A stretch of 37,042 bases of DNA from JBCCFX01 sp039029515. Lineage in GTDB: Bacteria > Planctomycetota > Phycisphaerae > Phycisphaerales > SM1A02. Shown piece by piece: positions 16,367 to 26,135 of this stretch. Location of the stretch: assembly GCA_039029515.1 (NCBI GenBank), contig JBCCFX010000005.1, forward strand, positions 1 to 37,042, written 5' to 3'. A program made the translations under genes and the position numbers. The first letter of the stretch is position 1. Each line of letters starts with the position of its first letter. The notes beneath the pieces are model-generated. The model saw only the letters and a list, made by a program, of their open reading frames with translations. It did not search any database and was not told the DNA's origin.

Positions 16367-19070
16367 TCGCATCGAGCCGTTTCTGATGCCGCGGGCGATC
16401 GGGCTCCAGCAACACGAGCGCGGCGATGTGCGTGCGCGCCTGTTCGAACTCGCCGGCTTCGATCGCGATCGCCGCCGCCGTCTCGCGCGTCGCCGCATGA
16501 TACGGATTGATGTGCAATGCGCGCGTGATGCGATCCAACGCCTTCTCTATCTGACCAAGCTCGCGATACAGATGGCCGAGTTCCACGGCGAACACCGGTT
16601 TGTACTGTTCGCGCACGTACAACTCTTCGAGATGTTCCGCGGCGCGCGCTGCCTCATCGCGATCCAGCCAATACTGCGACAGCTTCTTGTGCGGATACGG
16701 ATCAACCGGACGAAGCTTGATGAGTTGTTCCAGCATCTCCACGTCGCCGGCTTCGATTGTGCCTTCGCGTCGATCGATACGACGGCGAATTTCCATCTCA
16801 AGCAAGTCCGGATGGTCGGGATGATCGTTCCGCCACGCCATGATCATGTCGTCCGTGACCTGCACCTTCGGACGAATCAACGGCGGCCAATCCGCCGCAG
16901 AGAGTTCATCACGACTCTTTGTGCCGGGCCGACCGATCTGCGTCGACAACCGCCGTGCAATCACATCAAGACGCGCCTGGCGCGATGTCTCCAATTGGGC
17001 GCGCAGTTCTGGATCCTGTTCACGGACTTCGTCAACGAGTGACTCCAGTGACGGTTCCGGCGAGAGCCCCCAGGACTCAACCTGCGCCGCCGCCCACACC
17101 AGGAACTCTCGATAGAACTCTTCGCGCGTCACGCCGAGTGCTGCCGGCATGGCTTCTGCTTCGCGAACACCTTCGAAATACTCACTCAGGAGGCGAATCA
17201 TGGCCGAGTTGCCGAAGCGTTCCTCCATGAACTCGACCATCCAATAGCCCTGCGCATACGCCTTGTTGCGATCACCCGGCCGTTCCGGTCGAACGAATGC
17301 CCACTTGATCTCCTCAAGCGAGAACAGCGTGCCTTCATGCAAGCTGTCGGCGAGCATACGGCAACGGTCGTAATCGCGCGGTGCCAACTCCATCCGCACC
17401 GCGATGGCTTCCGTAAACCAGTGCGGAATACGATTCTGTGTCTGCGCGAGCGTGACCGTGTGCGTGTATTCATGCTGAATCACACGACGCCAGTCGAACG
17501 GACCGTAGTGCTCTGATGGCCGGCCTTCACGCGGCACTTCCATCGCAATGACTGGTCCGGTGCATGCAGCCACGGTGTGGATCCAGGGCATGCCGGTGAT
17601 GCGCACCGCGAACCGCTCGTGATCGGGAAGCACTTCAATGATCGTCTTGCGATCTGGTTCGAACTGAAGCTTCTCGGTCACGATCTCGTGGATGCGCTCG
17701 AGTTCATCCGGCATCGTTCGAACCAGCACTTCATCAATGCCTGGCTTGTATCGAATGATGAAGTGTTCTGTTTCGATCCGGTGATAGTCGGCGATTTCCT
17801 CGAGCAGGAACAGGCTGTTCGCCGCCCGCTTGTTGAAGCGGTCCAAAGACGCAACAGATTGCAATGCATCCAATGCGATCGCATCGCGACCAGCCTGCAA
17901 CTCCATCAGGCCGAGTTCGATCTGCGGCTCTGGCCACGCGGGCTGACGCCGAATCGCTTCCTGCAGCACATCGGATGACAAGTCGTACTGCCTGAACAGC
18001 GAGAGATACCGACCCGCGAGGGCATATCCCTCGGCCGTACCCGGCGAGAGGGTGTCAAGCGTATCCAGCGCGCTGCGCATCGCCGGTTCGTCGTATCGAA
18101 GCGCATGAGCGCACGCGAGCAACGCGTGCGCCTGACGAATCTTCGGATATCGGTCAATGAGCTGCGTCAGCACATCCAGTGCGTTGTCAGGATCATCTCG
18201 CACGAGACGAAACTCGGCCACGAGCATTATGGCGAGCGGATGCCGGTCGTTCAGGCGACGAATCGCCTTTGCCGTATTGCTGCTGGATTCAAAATCAAAG
18301 CGCTGCAGACTCAGTCGTCCCAGCAGATACCACGCATCGATGCAGCGCGGATTCAATGAGAGCGTCTCAAAAGCAGCGCGCATTGCTTCGCCGGTGTTGT
18401 GCTTCTCTGCAAGCAGGTACGCTTCCGCCAGGCGCGCCGGCCAATAGAGCCGATCGTAGTCCGTGCGGACCCGGGAGAGTTCATCGAGCATGGTCTGGTA
18501 GTTTCGTGCAGGCTGACCCTGCAGGCGCGCCTGGATCGCCATCGCGTGCACGCCATCCGTCACCATCGCGGCATCGACATCGTCGGCAGCGCGCCAGATG
18601 CGAATTGCTTCGTTGACTGCTTTCAATGCCTCGTCGTACTGACCGAGTGACTCCAGCGCCTCGCCGCGCTGTCGCGCTGCGCGGACGCCCGCCACACCTT
18701 CGAGCAACGCGAGGGCATCGCGAAGATCACCTCGGCGCATCGCGGCATCCGCGCGCACATGGAACGAGACTTCAGGACTGGTCAGAATGGGGTTATCGAA
18801 GTCGTACGCGAGAACCGCGGCGATCGCGCGGCGCTCAGGCGAATCGAGATCACGATCGTCCCAGACGCCATGAAAGACGCGCATTGACTTGCGCTCGTCA
18901 TCGGTCAGCCATTCAGCATTCATCGCGGTCGCGACGGCTTCGCTCAACTCGACGCGATCCGGCAGCGATTGCTGACCCTGCGCCACCGCGACTGATCCGG
19001 CGACACTCATCGTGACCAGCATCAGCATGAAGGCACAAACACGCACGAAACGACGGTTGACTGTCGACAT
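16326..19070 (-). CDS. Secreted TPR protein with a peptidase-MA-like zinc protease domain
   Basis: 914 residues with a signal peptide (cut near VAVAQGQQ). Residues about 100-430 are TPR-like helical pairs. Residues about 435-640 form a gluzincin (peptidase MA) domain with HEYTH (533-537) and a downstream Glu in HWFTEAIAVRME (Glu554), the expected zinc ligands, plus the conserved AYAQGYWMVEFM. More TPRs follow near 790-900. The family is thought to cleave or scaffold extracytoplasmic proteins; the substrates are unknown. The start is ATG 19070 because GGAG lies 7 nt upstream; an ATG at 19076 would leave only 1 nt of spacing. Its 3' end overlaps the SDR gene by 41 bp. Confidence 0.9.
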   Translation of the reverse strand: MSTVNRRFVRVCAFMLMLVTMSVAGSVAVAQGQQSLPDRVELSEAVATAMNAEWLTDDERKSMRVFHGVWDDRDLDSPERRAIAAVLAYDFDNPILTSPEVSFHVRADAAMRRGDLRDALALLEGVAGVRAARQRGEALESLGQYDEALKAVNEAIRIWRAADDVDAAMVTDGVHAMAIQARLQGQPARNYQTMLDELSRVRTDYDRLYWPARLAEAYLLAEKHNTGEAMRAAFETLSLNPRCIDAWYLLGRLSLQRFDFESSSNTAKAIRRLNDRHPLAIMLVAEFRLVRDDPDNALDVLTQLIDRYPKIRQAHALLACAHALRYDEPAMRSALDTLDTLSPGTAEGYALAGRYLSLFRQYDLSSDVLQEAIRRQPAWPEPQIELGLMELQAGRDAIALDALQSVASLDRFNKRAANSLFLLEEIADYHRIETEHFIIRYKPGIDEVLVRTMPDELERIHEIVTEKLQFEPDRKTIIEVLPDHERFAVRITGMPWIHTVAACTGPVIAMEVPREGRPSEHYGPFDWRRVIQHEYTHTVTLAQTQNRIPHWFTEAIAVRMELAPRDYDRCRMLADSLHEGTLFSLEEIKWAFVRPERPGDRNKAYAQGYWMVEFMEERFGNSAMIRLLSEYFEGVREAEAMPAALGVTREEFYREFLVWAAAQVESWGLSPEPSLESLVDEVREQDPELRAQLETSRQARLDVIARRLSTQIGRPGTKSRDELSAADWPPLIRPKVQVTDDMIMAWRNDHPDHPDLLEMEIRRRIDRREGTIEAGDVEMLEQLIKLRPVDPYPHKKLSQYWLDRDEAARAAEHLEELYVREQYKPVFAVELGHLYRELGQIEKALDRITRALHINPYHAATRETAAAIAIEAGEFEQARTHIAALVLLEPDRPRHQKRLDAINRLISERSTGAS

Positions 19071-19145
19071 CACCATGCTCCACTGTAGCGCCGCGAAATC
19101 ATGACCGGCAGATCAGCCATTCAACGCCTGATCGACGCGAACCAT

Positions 19146-19196
19146 GGCCATCCTGTTCCGCCAACGTGATGTATCGGCGGAATGACGTCGATGGCC
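19146..19196. other. Nested inverted repeat between DUF3052 and TPR/peptidase genes
   Basis: The inner arms TTCCGCC (19156-19162) and GGCGGAA (19176-19182) are enclosed by GGCCAT (19146-19151) and ATGGCC (19191-19196). It lies downstream of the gap-DUF3052 operon and about 75 bp before the next minus-strand gene. It may be a transcription stop for the first or an operator for the second. No T-run follows on the minus strand. Confidence 0.4.
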
Positions 19197-19223
19197 TTCG
19201 ATTGGTTACCATGATGACGAAAC

Positions 19224-19631
19224 TCAGCGGTCTGCGCGGCGAATCACGAACTTCAGCCCAGACCAGGTCTCGTCGACCGCACAGACCTTGATGTCGACCA
19301 GACCCGTAGCAAGGCCGATCTCTCGAACGACGTCGCCCGTGAGATCAGTGTCCACGCCAGACGCTCGCTTCGGCCACGAAATCCACACCATGCCATCCGT
19401 GGCCATTGCCCGCTGTGCCGCCGGCAATCGACGACGGAGTTCCGCCGCAGACGTCGCGAACAATTGGATGAACGCAAGCGATCCGCGTGTCGACGCAACA
19501 ATCGTGACGTCATCCGGCAGGTCTTCCAGTCCTTCGACATACCCGGCAGGCGGATTGATGAATCGCACGCGCATACCCGGCTTGATGCCGAGCTTTCGAA
19601 CCAGCGGCGTTCCGGAATAGCCGGCGGGCAT
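19224..19631 (-). CDS. DUF3052 family protein
   Basis: 135 residues, beginning MPAGYSGTPLVRKLGIKPG, the hallmark start of DUF3052. It contains WISWPKRASGVDTDLTGDVVR, then DETWSGLKFVIRR at the end, both conserved in the family. The fold is probably alpha/beta with an SAM-methyltransferase-like half but no complete cofactor site; no function is established. A GTG three bases upstream is a less likely start. It follows gap with only 7 bp between stop and ATG, so the two are co-transcribed. Confidence 0.85.
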   Translation of the reverse strand: MPAGYSGTPLVRKLGIKPGMRVRFINPPAGYVEGLEDLPDDVTIVASTRGSLAFIQLFATSAAELRRRLPAAQRAMATDGMVWISWPKRASGVDTDLTGDVVREIGLATGLVDIKVCAVDETWSGLKFVIRRADR

Positions 19632-19638
19632 CACAGGC

Positions 19639-20652
19639 TCAGTCGCCGGCGGCCATCATCTGAATCATGTCGATGCAGCGCGTCGCGTATCCCATCTCGT
19701 TGTCATACCAACTCACGATCTTGAAGAAGCGATCGTTGAGCTGAATCGCCGCAAGCGAGTCATAGATGCTCGAATGCGGATCCGAGATGAAGTCGCTGCT
19801 GACGACTTGTTCATCGCAATAGCTGAGCACGCCGGACATCGGACCGTCCGCGGCAGCCTTCATCGCAGCGTTGATCTCATCGATCGACGTCGCCCGGCCG
19901 GGACGGAACGTCAGGTCAACGACAGAGACATCAGCCGTCGGCACACGGAATGCCATACCGGTGAGTTTGCCCTGCAAGTCGGGGATACAGAGACCGACGG
20001 CTTTCGCGGCGCCGGTCGATGCGGGGATGATGTTGGTGTACGCGTTCCGACCGCCACGGAAGTCCTTCTTGGACGGACCATCCTGCGTCGGCTGCGTTGC
20101 GGTTGCGGCGTGCACGGTTGTCATCAGGCCTTCTTCGAGGCCGACCGTGTCATTGATGACCTTCGCGACGGGCGCGAGGCAGTTGGTCGTACATGATGCA
20201 TTGGACACGATGCGGTGCGCGCTCGGATCATAGATTTCGTGGTTGACCTTGTAGGCCATCGTCGGCACCTGGTCAGGCGTCTTCGTCGGCGCTGAAATCA
20301 GCACGCGCTTCGCGCCAGCCTGAAGGTGTTTGCTCGCTGCTTCGTGCGTCGTGAACAACCCCGTGGACTCGATCACATAGTCGACACCAAGATCGCCCCA
20401 CGGAAGATTGGCGGGATCGCGTTCAGCCGTCGTCAATGTCTTGACGCCGTTCGACGAGAAACCGTCATCGTGCAGCGTGACGTCATGGTCAAAGCGACCG
20501 TGCGTCGAGTCGTACTTCAGCAGATACGCGAGGTTCGGTGCGTCCACGAGGTCGTTGACGGCGGCGATCTCAATCCCGCCGCGTGACATAGCCTGTCGAT
20601 AGACCAGGCGACCGATCCGACCGAAACCGTTGATGCCAATGCGAATAGCCAT
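19639..20652 (-). CDS. gap: Type I glyceraldehyde-3-phosphate dehydrogenase
   Basis: 337 residues, normal for the family. It oxidises glyceraldehyde 3-phosphate to 1,3-bisphosphoglycerate with NAD and phosphate, in glycolysis and gluconeogenesis in the cytoplasm. The Rossmann start is INGFGRIGR (7-15). Asp34 after AVN favours NAD over NADP. The catalytic Cys154 is in SNASCTTNCLAP and its base His181 in TTVHAATATQ. The S-loop TQDGPSKKDFRGGRNA and the C-terminal SWYDNEMGYATR are present. I chose the ATG at 20652 because the protein then begins MAIRIGINGFG as usual; the open frame upstream is not conserved. A GGAG lies 10 nt before this ATG. Confidence 0.97.
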   Translation of the reverse strand: MAIRIGINGFGRIGRLVYRQAMSRGGIEIAAVNDLVDAPNLAYLLKYDSTHGRFDHDVTLHDDGFSSNGVKTLTTAERDPANLPWGDLGVDYVIESTGLFTTHEAASKHLQAGAKRVLISAPTKTPDQVPTMAYKVNHEIYDPSAHRIVSNASCTTNCLAPVAKVINDTVGLEEGLMTTVHAATATQPTQDGPSKKDFRGGRNAYTNIIPASTGAAKAVGLCIPDLQGKLTGMAFRVPTADVSVVDLTFRPGRATSIDEINAAMKAAADGPMSGVLSYCDEQVVSSDFISDPHSSIYDSLAAIQLNDRFFKIVSWYDNEMGYATRCIDMIQMMAAGD

Positions 20653-20793
20653 GCGTCTCAAGCTCCACGCGAAGGATAGAACGGGGCAGCGTAAGCCAAT
20701 TCGACGATCCGGACAAGACGAGCCCATGGCGTTTCGGAAACCGCCCGAGCCGCCTAGACTTGCCTCGCGGAATCACCCGTGCGAGGCGACCGA

Positions 20794-21504
20794 ATGGGCG
20801 CACCGGCAATCCATATGCGTTGGCTTCACCTGCTGTTTCTCCACTGGCGACTGCCCGCGGAGGTTGTGCAGGCAACCCTGCCCGCCGGCCTGACCGTCGA
20901 CACCCATGACGACATGGCATGGGTCGGCCTCGTTCCATTCACCATGCCGTTGCTCCGCCACCGATGGTGGCCGCGCGGCGTGAACCTTCCGCGCATCACC
21001 GAATTCCATGAATGCAACGTGCGCACGTATGTGCGCCGCAACGGTGAACCGGGCGTGTGGTTCTATTCGCTCGATGCGGGCAGCCCCATCAACGTGTGGG
21101 GCGCACGCGCTGTCTGGAATCTCCCCTACTACCGCGCGCGCATCCGTATCGTTCGGATTAATGATCAGATTGAATACACGGTACAACGGCGAGCCAGGTC
21201 ACTGGACGGGCGATCACCAGTGCTCGGCACGACGTGGGAGATCGGCGATCCGTTGCCACCGTCGGAACCGGGCACGCTCGAACACTTTCTCACCGAACGC
21301 TACGTGATGTTCATGCAGAAGCGAGATGGTTCATTCCGTCGCGGTCGCATTGAACATCAACCGTGGCCGCTGCGGGAAGCAACGATCCTCGAACTCGAAG
21401 ATGATCTCGTCGCCGCCGCCGGCTTCCGCGACCTCGACCATATGCCGATCGCGCACGCCGCGGATCCAATCGACGTGCGCGCCTGGGCACCAGAACCATG
21501 CTGA
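20794..21504 (+). CDS. DUF2071 (YqjF-like) family protein
   Basis: 236 residues. It has the DUF2071 signature: FLHWRLPAEVVQATLPAGL near the N-terminus, GLVPFTM, FHECNVRTYVR, GVWFYSLDAG and the ending HFLTERYVMF...HQPWPL. The fold resembles acetoacetate decarboxylase, but no catalytic lysine can be assigned and the function is unknown. The ATG at 20794 is preferred over GTG 20779 because GAGG lies 7 nt upstream. It is divergent from gap and ends 11 bp before the stop of the convergent hemagglutinin-like gene. A small palindrome (CATGCTG...CAGCATG, 21497-21512) spans its stop. Confidence 0.87.
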   Translation: MGAPAIHMRWLHLLFLHWRLPAEVVQATLPAGLTVDTHDDMAWVGLVPFTMPLLRHRWWPRGVNLPRITEFHECNVRTYVRRNGEPGVWFYSLDAGSPINVWGARAVWNLPYYRARIRIVRINDQIEYTVQRRARSLDGRSPVLGTTWEIGDPLPPSEPGTLEHFLTERYVMFMQKRDGSFRRGRIEHQPWPLREATILELEDDLVAAAGFRDLDHMPIAHAADPIDVRAWAPEPC

Positions 21505-21515
21505 CCAGCATGTCC

Positions 21516-24500
21516 TTATGAGTTGCTGGCCTGAAGTCGCTCCTGTTCCGCACGTGCCGCTTCAATCGCCGCCCGGATGCCGTCATCGATCACGATGTCG
21601 AGGTCCTCGTAGGACAATTCGGGCGATGCAAGCGGCGCCAATACTGCACGTCGATTGTCAGATAGTTCCGTATCGGTCAGACCGGTCACACCGAGCGTGC
21701 TGAAGAACACGCCCAGCCCATCGACGAATGTGCGCGCTTCCGTGAGCAGCGTATCGGCATCTTCTGCTGATGCTTCCTCACTGCTCAGGTATTCGTAGAA
21801 CGTCGTGTCAGGCGAGCGATCACGATATGCCGCGTAGGCGACGGCAAGCCGGTCACGAATGTACGCACCCTGATCGACAAGCACGACCTCGCCGGTGTCT
21901 TCATCCACGGATTCCTGCAGGAACATCGAGTTGTGCCGTTCGATCGCCTCAAGCACCGCTGCGCGACGAAGTCGATGCGTCACGATGCGACGTTGCGCCG
22001 CCGGGCTGAGATACTGCTGTTCCTGCGCGCCCTGATACACGTGCGTGCCGTCGGTCGTTCGCAGCAGTTCGCCCTGGTTGAGGTCACGCAGGTAGATCGC
22101 AAGTCGATCCATCGAGCGGAACGCAACCGGATCGCGCAACACACGGTCAACGAGCTGGAGTTCCTCGTCGAACACAAGCGCCAGTTCCGGGAAGCCGATG
22201 GACAAACCTGCGGTGAGATCCAGCAGGATGCCATCAGGACCACCAAGCGTGAAGTCGCTTCGGCTCAGGCCATCACGGCGACGCTGCTCGAAGATATCCA
22301 GCGTCGGGCTGATCGCACCCGCGCTCGATGCAAGGAAGATCAACTCACCATTACCGATCGTCGGCGTCACGCTGAAGTTGATGTCACCGAGCACAACGAC
22401 GTCAGTACCACCGTCCGGCTCTGACAACGTGCCATCCGGCAGAAGAACCGGCGCTGGCTCGCGACCATTGAACGTGATTGACTCCGCCGTCACATCAAGA
22501 TCACCAAACACCGAGAGGTCACCGAGGACCGTATTCTCACCCGCGATGATCTCGAGATCGCCGAGCGTCGTGAGCTTCTCATTCTGCCCCATGACCACAT
22601 CGCCATCGATCGCATTGAGCGTGAGATCACCACGCGAACCGATCGTCGCCACTGTCGGGACATCAGGGCGTCCATCCGGGTTCAGAAAAATCCCGTTCTG
22701 CGTGGTCACGCTCAGCGGACCGTTCTGGAAAGGCGAGATCGGATCTTCATCATCAAACAGAATGAAGTCTGCGTTGGCCGTCAATGTGTCGAGCACATCC
22801 ATGCTGCCGACATCGCCGCCGAAACGCACGAGTTCATCAGAATTCGCGGTCAAATCGTGGAAGCCATCGATCGTCAAATCGAAGTTCACTTCCTGCGAGC
22901 CGGTGACGATGGAATCATCCGTCAGAACGACGGCATCATCGATGTCGATCACCACGCCGGTGATGTCCGCACCGAGTTCCGTCCTGCCGTCCGCATCCGT
23001 CATGAATGTACCGACATCATCAATGTCACCCGCGACAATGGTCAACGGCGACTCAATCGTCATGTCATTGCCGCCAGCATCCACCATCTCATTGAACGCA
23101 ACGCTCGAATCACCATCGAACGTCACATCGCCTGCGAGCGCGAGCATCGTGTTGTACGTCTGATCTTCGGCGGTGACATCATTCGCGAGCGTGGTCGTGG
23201 CATCGCCATTGGTCGTCAGTGCGGCCAGCGGCGCATCGCCACCAATTTCATCATCAAGTGCGATCAGACCGTCTGACGTCACATCGAGCGCAAACGGTCC
23301 GTCGATGGTTGACGTGAAGGCAACCATGTCCGTGCCCGTGATGGATGAATCCGCGATCAGTGTCACCGCGTCATTGATGATGGCGTTGTTCGCATCGACG
23401 TTCGCACCGATAAAGGCTTCGCCGCCCGGATCTGTGAACAGTGTGTCCAGGTCATTGAAGTCGCCTGCAAGCGTCGTGGACGGCGTGATGAGGTCAAGAT
23501 CATTGCCCTGACCATTCGTGCCACCATTCAAGGCGATCGCCGTGGTGCCGGTCATGACGATGTCATCATTCAACTGCACCTGGTCATTGAACATGAGGTC
23601 GTTGCCACTGACATCACCATTGACGATCGTTGTGCCGGCGGCATCGGTCGTCAGCATGTCGACGCCCAAAACAGCGTCGCCGAATACGGTCGACGGTGAG
23701 TTGATCGCGACGTCAAAACCGTTGCCTTCGAGCGTCTGACCGAATTCAACGGAGGTATCGCCGGTCAGCGTCACATCGTCATCCAGAAATGCCTGTTCGT
23801 TGTACTGCTGTTCATCGGCGTTGACATCACCTGCCAGCACGACTGTGCCGGGCATGTCAGTTTCGAGCCGCGTGAGCGCTTCCATTGAGCCGACTTCGCC
23901 GTCGATGCGGGTTTCGCCGGCCGTATTGATGAGCAGGTCATGCGCGCCATCGGTCATGCCATCAAGGCTGATGTCACCTGCATCAAGGCTGACGAGCGTG
24001 GTATCCGCATTGAGCAACAGGCCGCCGGTGTACGTCTGCGCGGCGTCCGTAATCACGGTGTTCGTAAGCGGATCAATCACCGGCGCGTTGGCGAGATAGC
24101 CGGTCGCACCGTTGACCGTGGACCGTCCTGTGACTTCGAGCGATGCGAGCGCTGAACGCAGGCCGACGGGATCGTTGAAGATCGCATCGCCATCAATCAC
24201 CAGCGATCGGCTGGTGAAGCCCGGCGGCGGTCCCTGCGTCGGATCAAGCACGTTGAACGTATTGAGCGTGTCGAGCCCATCGTTGAAGGTGATCTCGCTT
24301 CCTGTCAGCGTGTAGTTCTCACCCAGTTCGACGTAGCCGGTGTACGTCTGCGTGCCACCGGTCTGAAGAATGCCGCCACCGATGGATTCATCATCGAGCA
24401 GGAACACATGCGTGCCCGAGAAGTCGATGAAGTCATTCACGACCAGCGGCACGTTGATTGAGACCCAGCCGAAGCCGTTGTTGTTCTGGTTGGCAAGAAA

Positions 24501-26051
24501 CGTCAATGAGTTCGCACCATTGATCGGCGCACGCACCGAAATGACGTTGCCCGCCAGGAATGTCACATCGTTGTTGAATTGCAGGTTCGTGACGTAATCC
24601 ACGAAGATGGAGCCTTCGGCTTCCAATTGAATATCGCCCATGATCTGTTCGAGCAGACTGGCGGCAATGACTGAGTCGTTGTTCGGCAGGTTGCCCGGCT
24701 CACCGAATTCATACGTGACATTGCCATCGCCATCAGGATCGAGCACACCCGCGGGTGGTCCGCCGAATTCCGCGATCCGAATGTTGCGCGGATCGAGCAG
24801 CACCGTGCCGTCTTCGCCGCCTTCAAAACCGCGTGCATCAATGTCGTCACTGTTCAGCGACAACTGACGACCGCCGGAGAGTTCGACGAATCCACCATCA
24901 CCACCTGCGCTGCCAGCCGACACATCAACGCGAGCGCCATCCAGCACAGTCGTGATGCCGTCGTAGCTGTGCACGAGGACTTCGCCGCCATTGGCGAGGC
25001 CCGCGCCGCCGGCCGCCGTGGTTTCACTGTCAGGCCCGAGGAACGTGTAGTACTGACTCGTTGTCTCAACGTAGCCGCCGCGCCCCGCGTCACTGTCTGC
25101 GGCAATCGTGCCTTCGTTGAGAATGTTCGGCCCCTGCACGACGACATCACCGGCCGTGCCGGTCGCCACGCTGGAGCTCATCGTGCCCATGTTGTGAACG
25201 AGACCATCGGAGGCGATGGCATCGATCCGACCGCCGTGTGCATTGATCGTACCGGTGTTTCGAATCGCCATCGAATACAGATCACCCGCACCCAGCATGA
25301 CATGGCCACCGGCGTTGTCGATCGCGCCGGTGTTCTCCACGCCGGCTTGCGCCTGCAGATCCGGTGCGGTCGCGCCACCCATCGGTCCGTTATCCGGATT
25401 GAATTCCGTCCCGTCGATGACCACCATGATGCGATCGCCATGACGGCGCAGCATGATGTCTTCACCCGCGACCATCGCGACGATTCCGCCGGTCGACTCG
25501 ATGCGCCCGTGGTTCGACACGTTGGACCCGATCAGGTGAACGTCATCAGCGAGAATCAATCCCTGATTCTCAACCGTACCGCGCAGCAACTTGAAGTGAT
25601 CGTTGCCCGTGAGGAAGTCTGCGTTGTCGAGACTGCCCGCAGCCGCGTAGAGACCCGCGACATCGACGACGGCGCCGCTTCCGAAGAACACGCCCGACGG
25701 ATTCACGAGATACACCTGACCGTTCGCGAGGAGCGCGCCGTCGATGTACGTCGGTTCCGGACCAGTGATCCGATTGAGCACACGAGCCAGTTCGTGCGGC
25801 TGAATGAACTGGATGGTCTCGTTCGCCGCAATCCCGAACGCGTCATAGTTGATGATCGCGCCGTCACTGGCGGTGATCGTCGTCAGATTGCCCTGTTCGG
25901 CGATCGAGACTTCACCGGCGACGACATCGGCACCTTCAACGTCGGCGTGCGCAATGTCAACGAAGCTGCCGCATACGAGAGCGGCACAGATGGGAAACGA
26001 CTGTCCGAGGGTACGGACGGACGTGACACGCGCGGAGGAACGATGGCGCAT
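21516..26051 (-). CDS. Filamentous-hemagglutinin-like exoprotein (TpsA) of a two-partner secretion system
   Basis: 1511 residues. GGAG lies 8 nt before ATG 26051, and the signal peptide ends near DIAHADVEG. Residues about 37-300 are the TPS secretion domain: NYDAFGIAANETIQFIQP, RVLNRITGPEPTYIDG and GQVYLVNPSGVFFGSG, the NxxG and NPNG-like motifs that contact TpsB. A beta-helix follows. From about 590 to 1080 it carries some seven degenerate repeats of 60-75 residues with the pattern TDxxGxTxxxGDVxxN, then FNDxVxLxDDxxxTG, then VxFxxTxDG. It is strongly acidic and has almost no Cys. The last 330 residues are predicted helical (YLSPAAQRRIVTHRLRRAAV, AAIEAARAEQERLQ), an unusual end for a TpsA and a possible surface anchor. 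It is encoded 84 bp after its transporter. Likely roles are adhesion or cell-cell contact. Confidence 0.92.
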   Translation of the reverse strand: MRHRSSARVTSVRTLGQSFPICAALVCGSFVDIAHADVEGADVVAGEVSIAEQGNLTTITASDGAIINYDAFGIAANETIQFIQPHELARVLNRITGPEPTYIDGALLANGQVYLVNPSGVFFGSGAVVDVAGLYAAAGSLDNADFLTGNDHFKLLRGTVENQGLILADDVHLIGSNVSNHGRIESTGGIVAMVAGEDIMLRRHGDRIMVVIDGTEFNPDNGPMGGATAPDLQAQAGVENTGAIDNAGGHVMLGAGDLYSMAIRNTGTINAHGGRIDAIASDGLVHNMGTMSSSVATGTAGDVVVQGPNILNEGTIAADSDAGRGGYVETTSQYYTFLGPDSETTAAGGAGLANGGEVLVHSYDGITTVLDGARVDVSAGSAGGDGGFVELSGGRQLSLNSDDIDARGFEGGEDGTVLLDPRNIRIAEFGGPPAGVLDPDGDGNVTYEFGEPGNLPNNDSVIAASLLEQIMGDIQLEAEGSIFVDYVTNLQFNNDVTFLAGNVISVRAPINGANSLTFLANQNNNGFGWVSINVPLVVNDFIDFSGTHVFLLDDESIGGGILQTGGTQTYTGYVELGENYTLTGSEITFNDGLDTLNTFNVLDPTQGPPPGFTSRSLVIDGDAIFNDPVGLRSALASLEVTGRSTVNGATGYLANAPVIDPLTNTVITDAAQTYTGGLLLNADTTLVSLDAGDISLDGMTDGAHDLLINTAGETRIDGEVGSMEALTRLETDMPGTVVLAGDVNADEQQYNEQAFLDDDVTLTGDTSVEFGQTLEGNGFDVAINSPSTVFGDAVLGVDMLTTDAAGTTIVNGDVSGNDLMFNDQVQLNDDIVMTGTTAIALNGGTNGQGNDLDLITPSTTLAGDFNDLDTLFTDPGGEAFIGANVDANNAIINDAVTLIADSSITGTDMVAFTSTIDGPFALDVTSDGLIALDDEIGGDAPLAALTTNGDATTTLANDVTAEDQTYNTMLALAGDVTFDGDSSVAFNEMVDAGGNDMTIESPLTIVAGDIDDVGTFMTDADGRTELGADITGVVIDIDDAVVLTDDSIVTGSQEVNFDLTIDGFHDLTANSDELVRFGGDVGSMDVLDTLTANADFILFDDEDPISPFQNGPLSVTTQNGIFLNPDGRPDVPTVATIGSRGDLTLNAIDGDVVMGQNEKLTTLGDLEIIAGENTVLGDLSVFGDLDVTAESITFNGREPAPVLLPDGTLSEPDGGTDVVVLGDINFSVTPTIGNGELIFLASSAGAISPTLDIFEQRRRDGLSRSDFTLGGPDGILLDLTAGLSIGFPELALVFDEELQLVDRVLRDPVAFRSMDRLAIYLRDLNQGELLRTTDGTHVYQGAQEQQYLSPAAQRRIVTHRLRRAAVLEAIERHNSMFLQESVDEDTGEVVLVDQGAYIRDRLAVAYAAYRDRSPDTTFYEYLSSEEASAEDADTLLTEARTFVDGLGVFFSTLGVTGLTDTELSDNRRAVLAPLASPELSYEDLDIVIDDGIRAAIEAARAEQERLQASNS

Positions 26052-26135
26052 GGTCAGGTCTCCAGTTCGGGTCGTGAGAAGCGTGGCCACACGGTCGAGC
26101 GTCACCCGGTACGCGCTCGCCGCTCAGGTGTGCAT

